This document shows positions 16,252 to 23,617 of a stretch of 64,000 nt of DNA, piece after piece (the first letter of the stretch is position 1; each line of letters starts with the position of its first letter). The translations under genes were made by a program, and so were the position numbers. Location: contig CALVEB010000010.1 in the NCBI GenBank assembly GCA_944326465.1, forward strand, positions 1 to 64,000. Reading direction: 5' to 3'. This DNA is from Candidatus Gastranaerophilales bacterium (GTDB taxonomy: Bacteria > Cyanobacteriota > Vampirovibrionia > Gastranaerophilales > Gastranaerophilaceae). The notes below the pieces were generated by a model. The model was not told where the DNA came from. It did not search any database and saw only the letters and a list, made by a program, of their open reading frames with translations.

Positions 16252-17010
16252 TTAAACGAGTTCTAAAACATGTTGAGTATTTTTAGAAGCAATTTCAACC
16301 AATTGTTTAGCTGTAGCCATCATTGATAATTCTGAATCCATTTTGTTGATGCAAGAACCGCATCCGATAGCGCTTGCACCTGCTGCGAATGCAAATGAAG
16401 CGGTTGTAGGGTTGATGCCTGTTGCTGTCATTATCGGAAGATCGATGTTTCTTGCTAATTCAACAGTGTTAGAAAGTGTCAATTCTGCTCTTTCCATTAA
16501 TCCTCTGACACCTGCTGCCGGTGTTTCTTTAGAGAAGTGGCCTTCTGTCTGGATTAAATCAATACCCATTGTTTCCAATTTTCTTGCTAATTCTATTTGA
16601 TCAGCTACAGAGATTTCACCAGGGATTGTAACTGAGAAGAATACTCTTGTGTCACCTAACAATTCAAGAGTTCTGTTTACAAGTGAAAGAACATCTTCTG
16701 CTGTGAATGATGTACCTTTTTTGTAAAGAACATCAAAGTTGCCAAGTTCAATAGCATCAGCGCCCAATTCAACTGCTCTAACTAATTCTTCAGGAACAAT
16801 TGATGATACAAATAAAGGCATATCAGTCATTTCTCTGATTTCAGAAACGATTTTTTCATCAGCACAAATATCAATTGCGCTTGCTTGTGCTGTTTCTGCT
16901 GCTCTTACTACTTTTCTGATATTGTCGATATCAAAATTGTCGATACCTGCAATAACTTTTACTGCTCTCTTTTCAATTAAATGTTGTTTGAATAAGTCAA
17001 TTCTTGTCAT
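16252..17010 (-). CDS. ycf23: DUF561 / Ycf23 family protein
   Basis: 252 residues of a TIM-barrel-like protein. KVIAGIDNFDIDNIRKVVRA, ASAIDICADE, ADAIELGNFD and the late IMTATGINPTTASFAFAAGASAIGCGS match Ycf23/DUF561, known from cyanobacteria and plastid genomes with unproven function. The start at 17010 (MTRIDLF) is preceded by AAGGAG; a longer frame adds 11 residues. It is the best lineage marker in the window. I identify it by pattern memory, not by search. Confidence 0.8.
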   Translation of the reverse strand: MTRIDLFKQHLIEKRAVKVIAGIDNFDIDNIRKVVRAAETAQASAIDICADEKIVSEIREMTDMPLFVSSIVPEELVRAVELGADAIELGNFDVLYKKGTSFTAEDVLSLVNRTLELLGDTRVFFSVTIPGEISVADQIELARKLETMGIDLIQTEGHFSKETPAAGVRGLMERAELTLSNTVELARNIDLPIMTATGINPTTASFAFAAGASAIGCGSCINKMDSELSMMATAKQLVEIASKNTQHVLELV

Positions 17011-17166
17011 ATATATTCTCCTTTTTAAAAATGTACACTTCAACTTTTTCCTGAATTATACATTAAAGTTTTAATAATTTCAACAACTAAACCTCTATTT
17101 TTTTAAAAGGGGGTAATATTTTGTATTAAAAAGGGCTAATAATGTTGATAAATAAGGAGATTAGAT

Positions 17167-17874
17167 GTGAAAGCCATAATCAGATTTTTTGTAATATTTG
17201 TATTTTTAAGTTTTTCATCAGTATTAGCGTATAATTTTGCGCCTGATGAAAAGGTTAATATAAATGTTTACGAAAAAATAAATCCGTCAATTGTTGCGAT
17301 AGATGCGGAAATTGAGGACGGATTTTCAGCAGGAACAGGCTGTATTGTGCGTTCTGACGGGATAATTTTAACCGGCTCACATGTTATAGAAGGCAGTGAC
17401 AGTATTGAGGTAAAAACATCCGACGGCAAATTATATATGGCAAAAGTCATCGCTCTTATGGGAAAAGGTAAAGATCTTGCCTTACTAAAAATCAATACAG
17501 ATAAAAAACTTCCGGTAATACAGTTTGGCGATTCCGATGAAATAAAAGTCGGACAAAAAGTTCTTGCCATAGGTAATCCGTTTGGATTTGCGGGTACACT
17601 GACACAGGGAATAATCTCCCGTATTGATAAAACTAAAGGACGTATTCAAACTGATGCCTCCATAAATCCGGGATGTTCCGGCGGACCGCTTTTGAATACA
17701 TCAGGGGAAGTTATCGGAATAAGTCAGTCTATTTATAATCCTGACAACAATATATCCAATATCGGTATAGGATTTGCAATCCCTGTTAACGAAGCTAAAA
17801 AATTTCTTGCAGGTGCAAATTTACAGGAACAGCCGGCTAGTAATAAGAAAATACTTTTTAGAAGGCACAGATAG
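17167..17874 (+). CDS. Exported trypsin-like serine protease without PDZ domain
   Basis: 235 residues with a signal peptide (FFVIFVFLSFSSVLA) followed by an HtrA/DegP-type S1C protease domain. The triad is visible: His72 in TGSHVIEG, Asp103 in KDLALLKI and Ser171 in PGCSGGPLL. No PDZ domain follows; the protein ends about 30 residues after the core. A GTG start at 17167 with an AAGGAG site 7 bp before it is chosen. It probably processes or removes proteins outside the cytoplasmic membrane. A second protease of this type is at 49122. Confidence 0.88.
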   Translation: MKAIIRFFVIFVFLSFSSVLAYNFAPDEKVNINVYEKINPSIVAIDAEIEDGFSAGTGCIVRSDGIILTGSHVIEGSDSIEVKTSDGKLYMAKVIALMGKGKDLALLKINTDKKLPVIQFGDSDEIKVGQKVLAIGNPFGFAGTLTQGIISRIDKTKGRIQTDASINPGCSGGPLLNTSGEVIGISQSIYNPDNNISNIGIGFAIPVNEAKKFLAGANLQEQPASNKKILFRRHR

Positions 17875-17960
17875 CACTCTGCTTTATAATTCTTAAAATA
17901 CAAACTCTGTACATTATTGTTTATGTTAATATTTATTTATAAGTTTAGATAGGAGGTCTT

Positions 17961-18872
17961 ATGACAGAGTTTTATTTTATGAACGGGGACTATGTAGAAG
18001 CTTCTAAAGCTATGATACCTGCACGTACTCATGCTTTTCTATATGGTACAGCCGTGTTTGAAGGTATAAGAGCATACTGGAACGATGATGAAAAACAGCT
18101 TTATATTTTCCGCGCTCCTGAACATTATGAACGTTTAATCAGAAGCGGGAAAATCATGTATATGGAAAGTCCGTATACTGTTGAAGAATACTGTGAAATC
18201 ACGCGTAATTTATTAAAGAAAAACGGATATAAAGAAAACTGCTATATGCGTCCGAACCTTTACAAGTCAGCGCAAAAAGTAGGCCCGGGACTTTATGACA
18301 ACCCTGATGCCTTCATGATTATCCCGAACAAAATGGGTGATTATATTGACACATCAAAAGGGTTAAGAATATGCGTTTCCAACTGGAGAAGAAACAGTGA
18401 TAACGCTATTCCTCCGCGTGCAAAAGTTGCCGGCGGTTATGCAAATGCCGCTTTAATCAAAACTGATGCACATAATGCAGGCTTTGACGATGCAATTGTC
18501 CTTGATGAAGCAGGAAAAGTTACCGAAGGTTCTGCAATGAATTTATTCATTGTCCAAAACGGTAAACTTATCACAACTAAAACAACTGATGACATCCTTG
18601 TAGGTGTTACAAGAAATACAATTCTTGAACTGGCAAAAGATTTGGGCATTCAGGTTGAAGAACGTGCAATTGACAGAACTGAATTATATATCTCTGATGA
18701 AGCGTTCTATTGCGGAACAGGTGCTCAGGTCAGCCCTATTGTTTCAATTGATAACAGACAACTCGGTGACGGCAAAGTAGGCCCTGTTGCAACAGAATTA
18801 CAGAAATTGTATTTTGACGTCGTTTGCGGACGTGTCCCGAAATACAAAAAATGGTGCATGCCGGTTTATTAA
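17961..18872 (+). CDS. ilvE: Branched-chain amino acid aminotransferase
   Basis: 303 residues of fold-type IV PLP enzymes. GTAVFEGIRAYW, CYMRPNLYKSAQKVG, the PLP lysine in PPRAKVAGGYANAAL, TEGSAMNLFIVQNG and CGTGAQVSPI are diagnostic. It transfers the amino group between glutamate and the keto acids of valine, leucine and isoleucine. A strong AGGAGG site precedes the ATG. The MlaE-type permease begins 3 bp after its stop, so they are probably cotranscribed. Confidence 0.93.
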   Translation: MTEFYFMNGDYVEASKAMIPARTHAFLYGTAVFEGIRAYWNDDEKQLYIFRAPEHYERLIRSGKIMYMESPYTVEEYCEITRNLLKKNGYKENCYMRPNLYKSAQKVGPGLYDNPDAFMIIPNKMGDYIDTSKGLRICVSNWRRNSDNAIPPRAKVAGGYANAALIKTDAHNAGFDDAIVLDEAGKVTEGSAMNLFIVQNGKLITTKTTDDILVGVTRNTILELAKDLGIQVEERAIDRTELYISDEAFYCGTGAQVSPIVSIDNRQLGDGKVGPVATELQKLYFDVVCGRVPKYKKWCMPVY

Positions 18873-18875
18873 TAT

Positions 18876-19613
18876 ATGATTGATTTTTTAGGACTTTGTG
18901 TTCAAAACTTAATAAAATGTATTAAATACATATTTGCAAGACAGGTGAGATTTTCAGCAATTATTTCGCAGGCTGCTGCCATAAGTTATGATTCGCTGTC
19001 AATCTCACTTATCATTGCATTTATTGCTGCGGCGGTCATTGCAATACAGGTGTCGAAACAGTTTTTAATGTCCGGCGCCGATACTTATATTGGCGGTACT
19101 ATCGCAATTGTAATGATACGGGAAATAGCCCCCGGGTTCGTTGCTCTTGCAATAGGTGCGCGTGCAGGTACTGCAATTTCAGCAGAAATCGCTAATATGC
19201 AGGTTACATCTCAAGTGGATGCGATAAAAACCTTAAAAGTGGATCCTGTGGGATATTATTTCACCCCTCGAATTTTAGGGGCTGTGGTAACTGTTCCGAT
19301 GGTTGTGCTTATCGCGGAAGTTGTCGGAGTGCTGGGCGGAATGCTGGTTTCTAACGCCACAATTGATCTTCATCCGGCGCGGTATATGAATTCTGTCTGG
19401 TTATGGTTAAGTACGCGGGATATTTATATAAGCCTTTTAAAAGCTGCAATATTCGGCGGCTTAATCGCTCTTGTCTGTGCAACGCAGGGCTATGAAACGC
19501 GCGGCGGCGCAAAAGAAGTCGGTAATTCAACAACTCAGGCCGCAATTTTATCCACCGTCTATCTTTTAATGGCTGATTTTATAATTAATTTAATTTTTTA
19601 TATCGCAAAATAG
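18876..19613 (+). CDS. MlaE-family ABC transporter permease
   Basis: 245 residues with about five membrane segments. QAAAISYDSLSISLIIAFI, REIAPGFVALAIGARAGTAISAEIANM and VDAIKTLKVDPVGYYFTPR are the MlaE/TrgD permease pattern. In Gram-negative bacteria MlaE moves phospholipids between membranes, and in chloroplasts the relative TGD1 moves lipids, so an outer membrane is suggested. The ATPase and MCE-domain partners are not next to it. Confidence 0.92.
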   Translation: MIDFLGLCVQNLIKCIKYIFARQVRFSAIISQAAAISYDSLSISLIIAFIAAAVIAIQVSKQFLMSGADTYIGGTIAIVMIREIAPGFVALAIGARAGTAISAEIANMQVTSQVDAIKTLKVDPVGYYFTPRILGAVVTVPMVVLIAEVVGVLGGMLVSNATIDLHPARYMNSVWLWLSTRDIYISLLKAAIFGGLIALVCATQGYETRGGAKEVGNSTTQAAILSTVYLLMADFIINLIFYIAK

Positions 19614-19649
19614 CAAAAATTTTTTCGGGCATGTTTTAATAATTTTGTT

Positions 19650-20147
19650 ATGATAAAACCAATTACAGATTACATGCGAAAAAATGCTGCTTATTGTATT
19701 CAAGGCCCGGTACAAAAAGTTTTAGGCGATGCATTCCAGATAAAAGAAAAATATTTTTTAAACAAAAATCACGAAAAAATAGCGGATTTAGTCAGCATTG
19801 AAGTACAAAACAGGAACAAAAAGGTTACTAAAAACATTCTGCAAACAGCAAACGGGCTATATAAAATAACCGAACATCATATTGATCTTGTTAAACTTCA
19901 AAAGAACCAAAAGAAAACTCTCAAATTTCCATATATGATGACATCATCAGTTATTTACGATCTTGAAGAACCGGTACGCCGCACAATGTTTATGATAAAG
20001 CAGGGCGTGCAATTTTTAACTACTGACAAAGACGGGTTATTACTATATAAAAAACTGCCGAATTTTCAAGTTAAAAAATTGCAAATCCATACTGATGCAA
20101 CCACTGATGACTGCATTTTTGATATAAGCAAAGCTCTAAGAAATTAA
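19650..20147 (+). CDS. Hypothetical protein
   Basis: 165 residues, soluble and basic, with no signal peptide or membrane segment. I do not recognise a family. It reads as a mixed alpha/beta protein with a lysine-rich middle (KLQKNQKKTLKFPYMM). It follows the MlaE-type permease by 36 bp on the same strand and its stop codon overlaps that of the convergent hypothetical gene by 3 bp. Codon use matches the neighbours. Confidence 0.65.
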   Translation: MIKPITDYMRKNAAYCIQGPVQKVLGDAFQIKEKYFLNKNHEKIADLVSIEVQNRNKKVTKNILQTANGLYKITEHHIDLVKLQKNQKKTLKFPYMMTSSVIYDLEEPVRRTMFMIKQGVQFLTTDKDGLLLYKKLPNFQVKKLQIHTDATTDDCIFDISKALRN

Positions 20148-20485
20148 GCGGTAATAAATGCGGCTTCGGCTTTACCCAGATCAATCTTATCAAAAGGTTC
20201 ATCTGTATCTTCTGATCTGTAAAAATCGCCTGCCGTAAGGTTAACAGCTTCAGATAAAAATTTTTCAACATCAACAGCACTATCAGATTTAAACAAATAG
20301 AATTTGTTGACGTTTTTCATATATAAACCAAAAGTATTTGTCTGCTGCAAAGCTTTTAAGAATTCTTTTTTTATAGTTTGTTTATTAAAGCCGTCGAATG
20401 TATAATCTTGCATAGCGAATTTTTCTTTAGCATTTTCAAGAAGTACATAAGGCTCTATCCATTTTGTGATTATAAAATTTGTCAT
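20144..20485 (-). CDS. Hypothetical protein
   Basis: 113 residues, acidic at the C terminus, no membrane segment. The N-terminal MTNFIITKWIEPYVLLENAKEK leads into a possible helical core. No family recognised. It converges on the preceding hypothetical gene, the two stop codons overlapping. The 440 bp upstream to tRNA-Leu hold only repeats. Confidence 0.6.
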   Translation of the reverse strand: MTNFIITKWIEPYVLLENAKEKFAMQDYTFDGFNKQTIKKEFLKALQQTNTFGLYMKNVNKFYLFKSDSAVDVEKFLSEAVNLTAGDFYRSEDTDEPFDKIDLGKAEAAFITA

Positions 20486-20671
20486 TATAGCTCTGTTCCC
20501 TCTAAGTTTTGTACGGTTATTATTACATAAAAAAACTGAGTTTACAAAACAGTTGTATTAAATCAGGAAAAGTACACAGAGTATTGTTTTCTTCGGGTTA
20601 CTTTCTATTACAAGGGATAAATATAGTTTTCTATTTGGTTATTTTTTTAGTCGTATGGGCAACCAAAGTAT

Positions 20672-20722
20672 GATTTTCTTTTTGCCTACTTTTTTCTTTG
20701 TAAAGAAAAAAGTATGGTGGGC
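20672..20722. repeat. 51-bp repeat shared with the tRNA-Lys 3' flank
   Basis: Nearly identical to 62724-62774 (one T fewer in a T-run). It contains a perfect 13-bp palindrome TACTTTTTTCTTT / AAAGAAAAAAGTA with a 2-nt centre and ends in TGGT, which on the minus strand reads ACCA, the discriminator plus CCA of a tRNA. It sits beside the duplicated tRNA-Leu 3' end. Confidence 0.85.
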
Positions 20723-20925
20723 GTGAAGAGACCGCCTTGCTCACTCGCATTAAACGGGTCTACGGTTGGCGGCATAATGGCTTTGCCATTTTGCCGCCAA
20801 GCCTCCGCCCTCTGCTCGTTCGCGCTCAAACTCCTACAAGGCAAAGCCTTGTGGGAGTTCTCGTCTTTGTCACGCAAAACAAAAAAAAGAATTTAAGACT
20901 AAAGTCTAAATTCTTTTTACATAAC
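20718..20925. mobile_element. ~208-bp structured insert bounded by a tRNA-Leu 3'-end repeat
   Basis: The 15-mer TGGGCGTGAAGAGAC occurs at 20718-20732 and again as the 3' end of tRNA-Leu at 20926-20940. Between them is GC-richer DNA with two strong hairpins: GGCGGCA..TGCCGCC around 20767-20801 and ACTCCYACAAGGC/GCCTTGTGGGAGT around 20830-20860. The outer copy is followed by encoded CCA (minus strand), the functional gene is not. This pattern fits an element integrated at a tRNA 3' end. No integrase is present; short frames here are not convincing genes. Confidence 0.55.
20886..20917 (-). terminator. Terminator of tRNA-Leu
   Basis: AAGAATTTAAGACT and AGTCTAAATTCTT form a near-perfect stem, with a run of T on the minus strand after it. 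It lies just downstream of the minus-strand tRNA-Leu, at the edge of the inserted segment. Confidence 0.7.
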
Positions 20926-21004
20926 TGGGCGTGAAGAGACTCGAACTCCCATGCTTTCGCACTAGTTCCTAAGACTAGCGTGTCTACCATTCCACCACAC
21001 GCCC
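20926..21004 (-). tRNA. tRNA-Leu (anticodon UAG)
   Basis: The minus strand folds into a class II tRNA: acceptor GGGCGTG/CACGCCC, D arm GTG..CAC with GGTAGA, anticodon stem CTAGT/ACTAG with loop CTTAGGA (anticodon TAG), a long variable arm TGCGAAAGCA and T loop TTCGAGT. The T stem GGGAG/CTCTT has two G-T pairs. No CCA is encoded, unlike tRNA-Glu and tRNA-Lys in this window. Its last 15 bases are duplicated at 20718-20732. Confidence 0.95.
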
Positions 21005-21025
21005 AGAATAAGTTTATATTATCTG

Positions 21026-21184
21026 CTAAAGGTTATTTGTCAAGGGCTTGATATTCTCCGGATGCGCGGAATTAGACAGTATTATTTCATAATACTCATT
21101 CTTATCTATGTTTACACCCATAGTTTTTACATCTGCATAAACTTTTTTCTTTTTCTTTAATAATTTTTTGTAATCGCCTGCCAT
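21026..21184 (-). CDS. Small hypothetical protein
   Basis: 52 codons, starting MAGDYKKLLKKKKKVYADVK and ending KPLTNNL. AAAGGA touches the start codon, which is closer than usual. It ends 22 bp upstream of tRNA-Leu on the same strand and could be cotranscribed with it. No family recognised; the lysine-rich start and plausible composition are the only support. Confidence 0.4.
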   Translation of the reverse strand: MAGDYKKLLKKKKKVYADVKTMGVNIDKNEYYEIILSNSAHPENIKPLTNNL

Positions 21185-21349
21185 TCCTTTATTATATTAC
21201 AAAATCTTAAAAGCTACTTGAAATTTTAAATTATTTATACTAACATTAATCTACTAACGTGCGTCGGTGTGTTTTGTGTGGAAAAACGTTTTCACCGATT
21301 AAGGAATTTAGACTAAAGTACGAAATATAAAATATAAAGGAAAATTAAA

Positions 21350-21703
21350 ATGAACCCTATTATTAAAGAATTGGAAAAATCTTATTTAAAAGAAGAAATC
21401 GCTGACGTAAACCCTGGTGATACCGTTAAAGTTTTCGTTAGAATCGTTGAAGGTAATAAAGAAAGAACTCAGGCTTTTGAAGGTACTGTTATCAAAGAAC
21501 ACGGTGCTGGCTTGAACAAAACTATTACCGTAAGAAAAGTATTTCAAGGCGTTGGTGTAGAACGTGTATTCTTGCTCAACTCTCCAAGAATTGAAAAAAT
21601 TAACGTCCTCAGACGCGGTGATGTAAGACGTTCTAAATTATACTATTTAAGAGAACGTTCAGGTAAAGCAACTCGTATTAAGGAAAAAATTGAAAAAAGA
21701 TAA
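21350..21703 (+). CDS. rplS: 50S ribosomal protein L19
   Basis: 117 residues. [50 protein letters not shown] and [20 protein letters not shown] are the L19 pattern. L19 sits at the subunit interface of the ribosome. An AAGGA site precedes the ATG. The next gene, a ribosome-assembly GTPase, overlaps by 14 bp, an apt translational coupling. Confidence 0.97.
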   Translation: MNPIIKELEKSYLKEEIADVNPGDTVKVFVRIVEGNKERTQAFEGTVIKEHGAGLNKTITVRKVFQGVGVERVFLLNSPRIEKINVLRRGDVRRSKLYYLRERSGKATRIKEKIEKR

Positions 21704-22550
21704 ACTTCACATTCACTGGTATCCGGGACATATAGCTAAAGCTGAAAAACAATTGAAACAGCAGCTTTCACTGGTTGATGCAGTGATTGAAGTAGTCGAT
21801 GCGAGACTACCTTTATCAAGTACTTATGATAATATAACGGGGCTTTTAGGCGATAAGCCCCGTTTAATTTTGCTTAATAAAGCTGATTTAACCGATAAAA
21901 AAGAATTACAAAAATGGATTAATATACTGGAAGAAAAAACAAGATTTCCGGTAATCCCAACAGATGCTAAAAATTCAAAAGACTTAAATACAATTGTAAA
22001 AAAAGCAGTAGAGCTATCAGAACCGCGTATTCAGGCGATAATGGCAAAAGGACTCTTACGCAGACCCGCAAGGGTTATGGTTGTGGGCATGCCGAATGTG
22101 GGTAAATCCAGTATTATCAATAAATTAACACGCTCTTCTAAGACTAAAATCGGAGCAAAAGCCGGCGTTACCCGTCAACAACAATGGGTCAGAATTAACC
22201 CGCAACTTGAACTTCTTGATACTCCGGGGATTATCCCGATGAAACAGGAAGATCAGATAAGAGCCAAAAAATTGGCGTTTGTTAATGCCGTGTCTGAAAA
22301 CGCTTATTCTAATATTCCTGTAGCTAATGAACTTCTTACACTGCTGGAAAAAAGATATCCGGAACAGATTAAAACTTATTATAAAGTCGAAAATTTAACG
22401 GTTGAAGATATTGCACTTGCGCGCAACTGGATTATATCCGGAGGAGCGCCGGATCTGGAGCGTACGGCGATATATATTTTACGCGATTTTAGAGAGGGAA
22501 AAATCGGCAAATTCATACTTGATGAATTCACCGGCTATGAAAATGACTAA
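21690..22550 (+). CDS. rbgA: Ribosome biogenesis GTPase YlqF/RbgA
   Basis: 286 residues of the circularly permuted GTPases. [15 protein letters not shown] is the family opening, then G4 LLNKADL, and after it G1 GMPNVGKSS and G3 LLDTPGI, the permuted order. RbgA acts late in assembly of the 50S subunit. The start is TTG at 21690 with AAGGA upstream, inside the end of rplS. rnhB follows after 11 bp, the same rplS-rbgA-rnhB order found in Firmicutes. Confidence 0.94.
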   Translation: MKKDKLHIHWYPGHIAKAEKQLKQQLSLVDAVIEVVDARLPLSSTYDNITGLLGDKPRLILLNKADLTDKKELQKWINILEEKTRFPVIPTDAKNSKDLNTIVKKAVELSEPRIQAIMAKGLLRRPARVMVVGMPNVGKSSIINKLTRSSKTKIGAKAGVTRQQQWVRINPQLELLDTPGIIPMKQEDQIRAKKLAFVNAVSENAYSNIPVANELLTLLEKRYPEQIKTYYKVENLTVEDIALARNWIISGGAPDLERTAIYILRDFREGKIGKFILDEFTGYEND

Positions 22551-22561
22551 AATTTAAACAA

Positions 22562-23236
22562 ATGAAAACAGATAACACGCACATAAAACAACTTTTTGAA
22601 TTTGATTATAATCAGGGAGAACTTGTGACGGGCACAGATGAGGCCGGCCGCGGGCCGGCAGCCGGAGGTGTTTTTGCGGCTGCAGTGTGTTTTGATACGC
22701 AGCCCGGCAAAGATCTATTAGAAAAACTGAGACCGCTCAATGACAGTAAACAGTTGAATAAGAAAAAGCGGGAAGCTTTATATGATATAATTCTTGAAAA
22801 TACCGTAAATTCAATTGTTTGTATTGAGGTAGAAGAGATTGAGAAAATAAATATTTTAAACGCCTCACTCAAGGCCATGCGTCTGGCATGCCTTGATGTT
22901 ATAGATAAATTGCCGCCTGATAACCGCGAAAATATTTTGACACTGGTTGACGGAAATAAGTTAATCAGAAATTATATATACCCGCAGCGATATGTGATTA
23001 AGGGGGATAGCAAATCTGCGGCAATTGCTGCAGCAAGTATTCTTGCCAAAGTCACACGTGACAGGTACATGGAAAAATTGGATGCTGAATATCCGCAATA
23101 CGGCTGGGCAAAAAATGCCGGATATCTGACCAAAGAACATCTAGACGCAATTGATAAATACGGCTTAACTCCCTATCACCGACCGTCATTTTTGAAAAAA
23201 CACTTCGCAAAACAGGAACAGTTGAGTTTGTTTTAG
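22562..23236 (+). CDS. rnhB: Ribonuclease HII
   Basis: 224 residues. TGTDEAGRGPAAGGVFAA carries the first acidic metal ligands (D, E), LNDSKQLNKKKREALYD, LVDGNK and VIKGDSKSAAIAAASILAKVTRD the others, and ending YGLTPYHRPSF is typical. It nicks RNA in RNA-DNA hybrids and removes single ribonucleotides. Last gene of the rplS operon, followed by a GC-rich stem. Confidence 0.95.
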   Translation: MKTDNTHIKQLFEFDYNQGELVTGTDEAGRGPAAGGVFAAAVCFDTQPGKDLLEKLRPLNDSKQLNKKKREALYDIILENTVNSIVCIEVEEIEKINILNASLKAMRLACLDVIDKLPPDNRENILTLVDGNKLIRNYIYPQRYVIKGDSKSAAIAAASILAKVTRDRYMEKLDAEYPQYGWAKNAGYLTKEHLDAIDKYGLTPYHRPSFLKKHFAKQEQLSLF

Positions 23237-23243
23237 ATATGAA

Positions 23244-23270
23244 GCGGGCGGAGGTTTCACCTCCGCCCGC
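23244..23270 (+). terminator. GC-rich hairpin after rnhB
   Basis: GCGGGCGGAGGT / ACCTCCGCCCGC, a perfect 12-bp stem with loop TTC. The T-run is weak on both strands, so it may act as an RNA-stabilising stem or a partial bidirectional terminator between rnhB and the convergent fragment. Confidence 0.6.
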
Positions 23271-23282
23271 TCTCCAATTAAA

Positions 23283-23617
23283 TTATAACTTATACGGGTA
23301 ATCGTCCTTGAATTCCCAGTTGTCCAACCGTATTAAATCTGAACAGTAGTATGCATTGGTTTCGCACTTTTCAAGAATCCAGTCTCGATAATTATCCTTA
23401 TTATAGGAATCATGCCAGCCGTATGTACTGAAGTATAATTTTGTCGTGTTAAAATGATTTTTTCGCTCAGTTATATCAGGCGAAAATAAAAATGTATAAA
23501 TATCATACCCTGACTTATTAGGGCCATTACCACCATTTACATCATAAATAAGCTCTATACATGAACCGTTTTTTGTGAAGAAAATTGCAGGCAGAAAATA
23601 ATCTTTTAAATTTCAAA
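23283..23617 (-). pseudogene. Remnant of a prepilin-like gene (C-terminal part)
   Basis: The minus strand is open for about 110 codons without a usable start. It reads AIFFTKNGSCIELIYDVNGG, NGPNKSGYDIYTFLFSP and ends NWEFKDDYPYKL. The DVNGxxGPNxxGxD motif and a DDYP ending match the prepilin-like proteins of this window (DVNGKKGPNRVGKD at 43908; WKIPDDYP at 52044). The N-terminal pilin half is gone; the frame begins at the TPR gene's end. This looks like a 5'-deleted copy. Confidence 0.65.

Noticed and set aside
16739-17074. Plus-strand frame opposite ycf23
   Set aside because: Serine/alanine/isoleucine-rich antisense shadow of a real gene.
20686-20934. Short overlapping reading frames near tRNA-Leu
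   Set aside because: They run through the repeat, hairpins and T-rich palindromes; the shared peptide end PTILFSLQRKK with a frame at 62739-62921 comes from the 51-bp repeat, not from a protein family.
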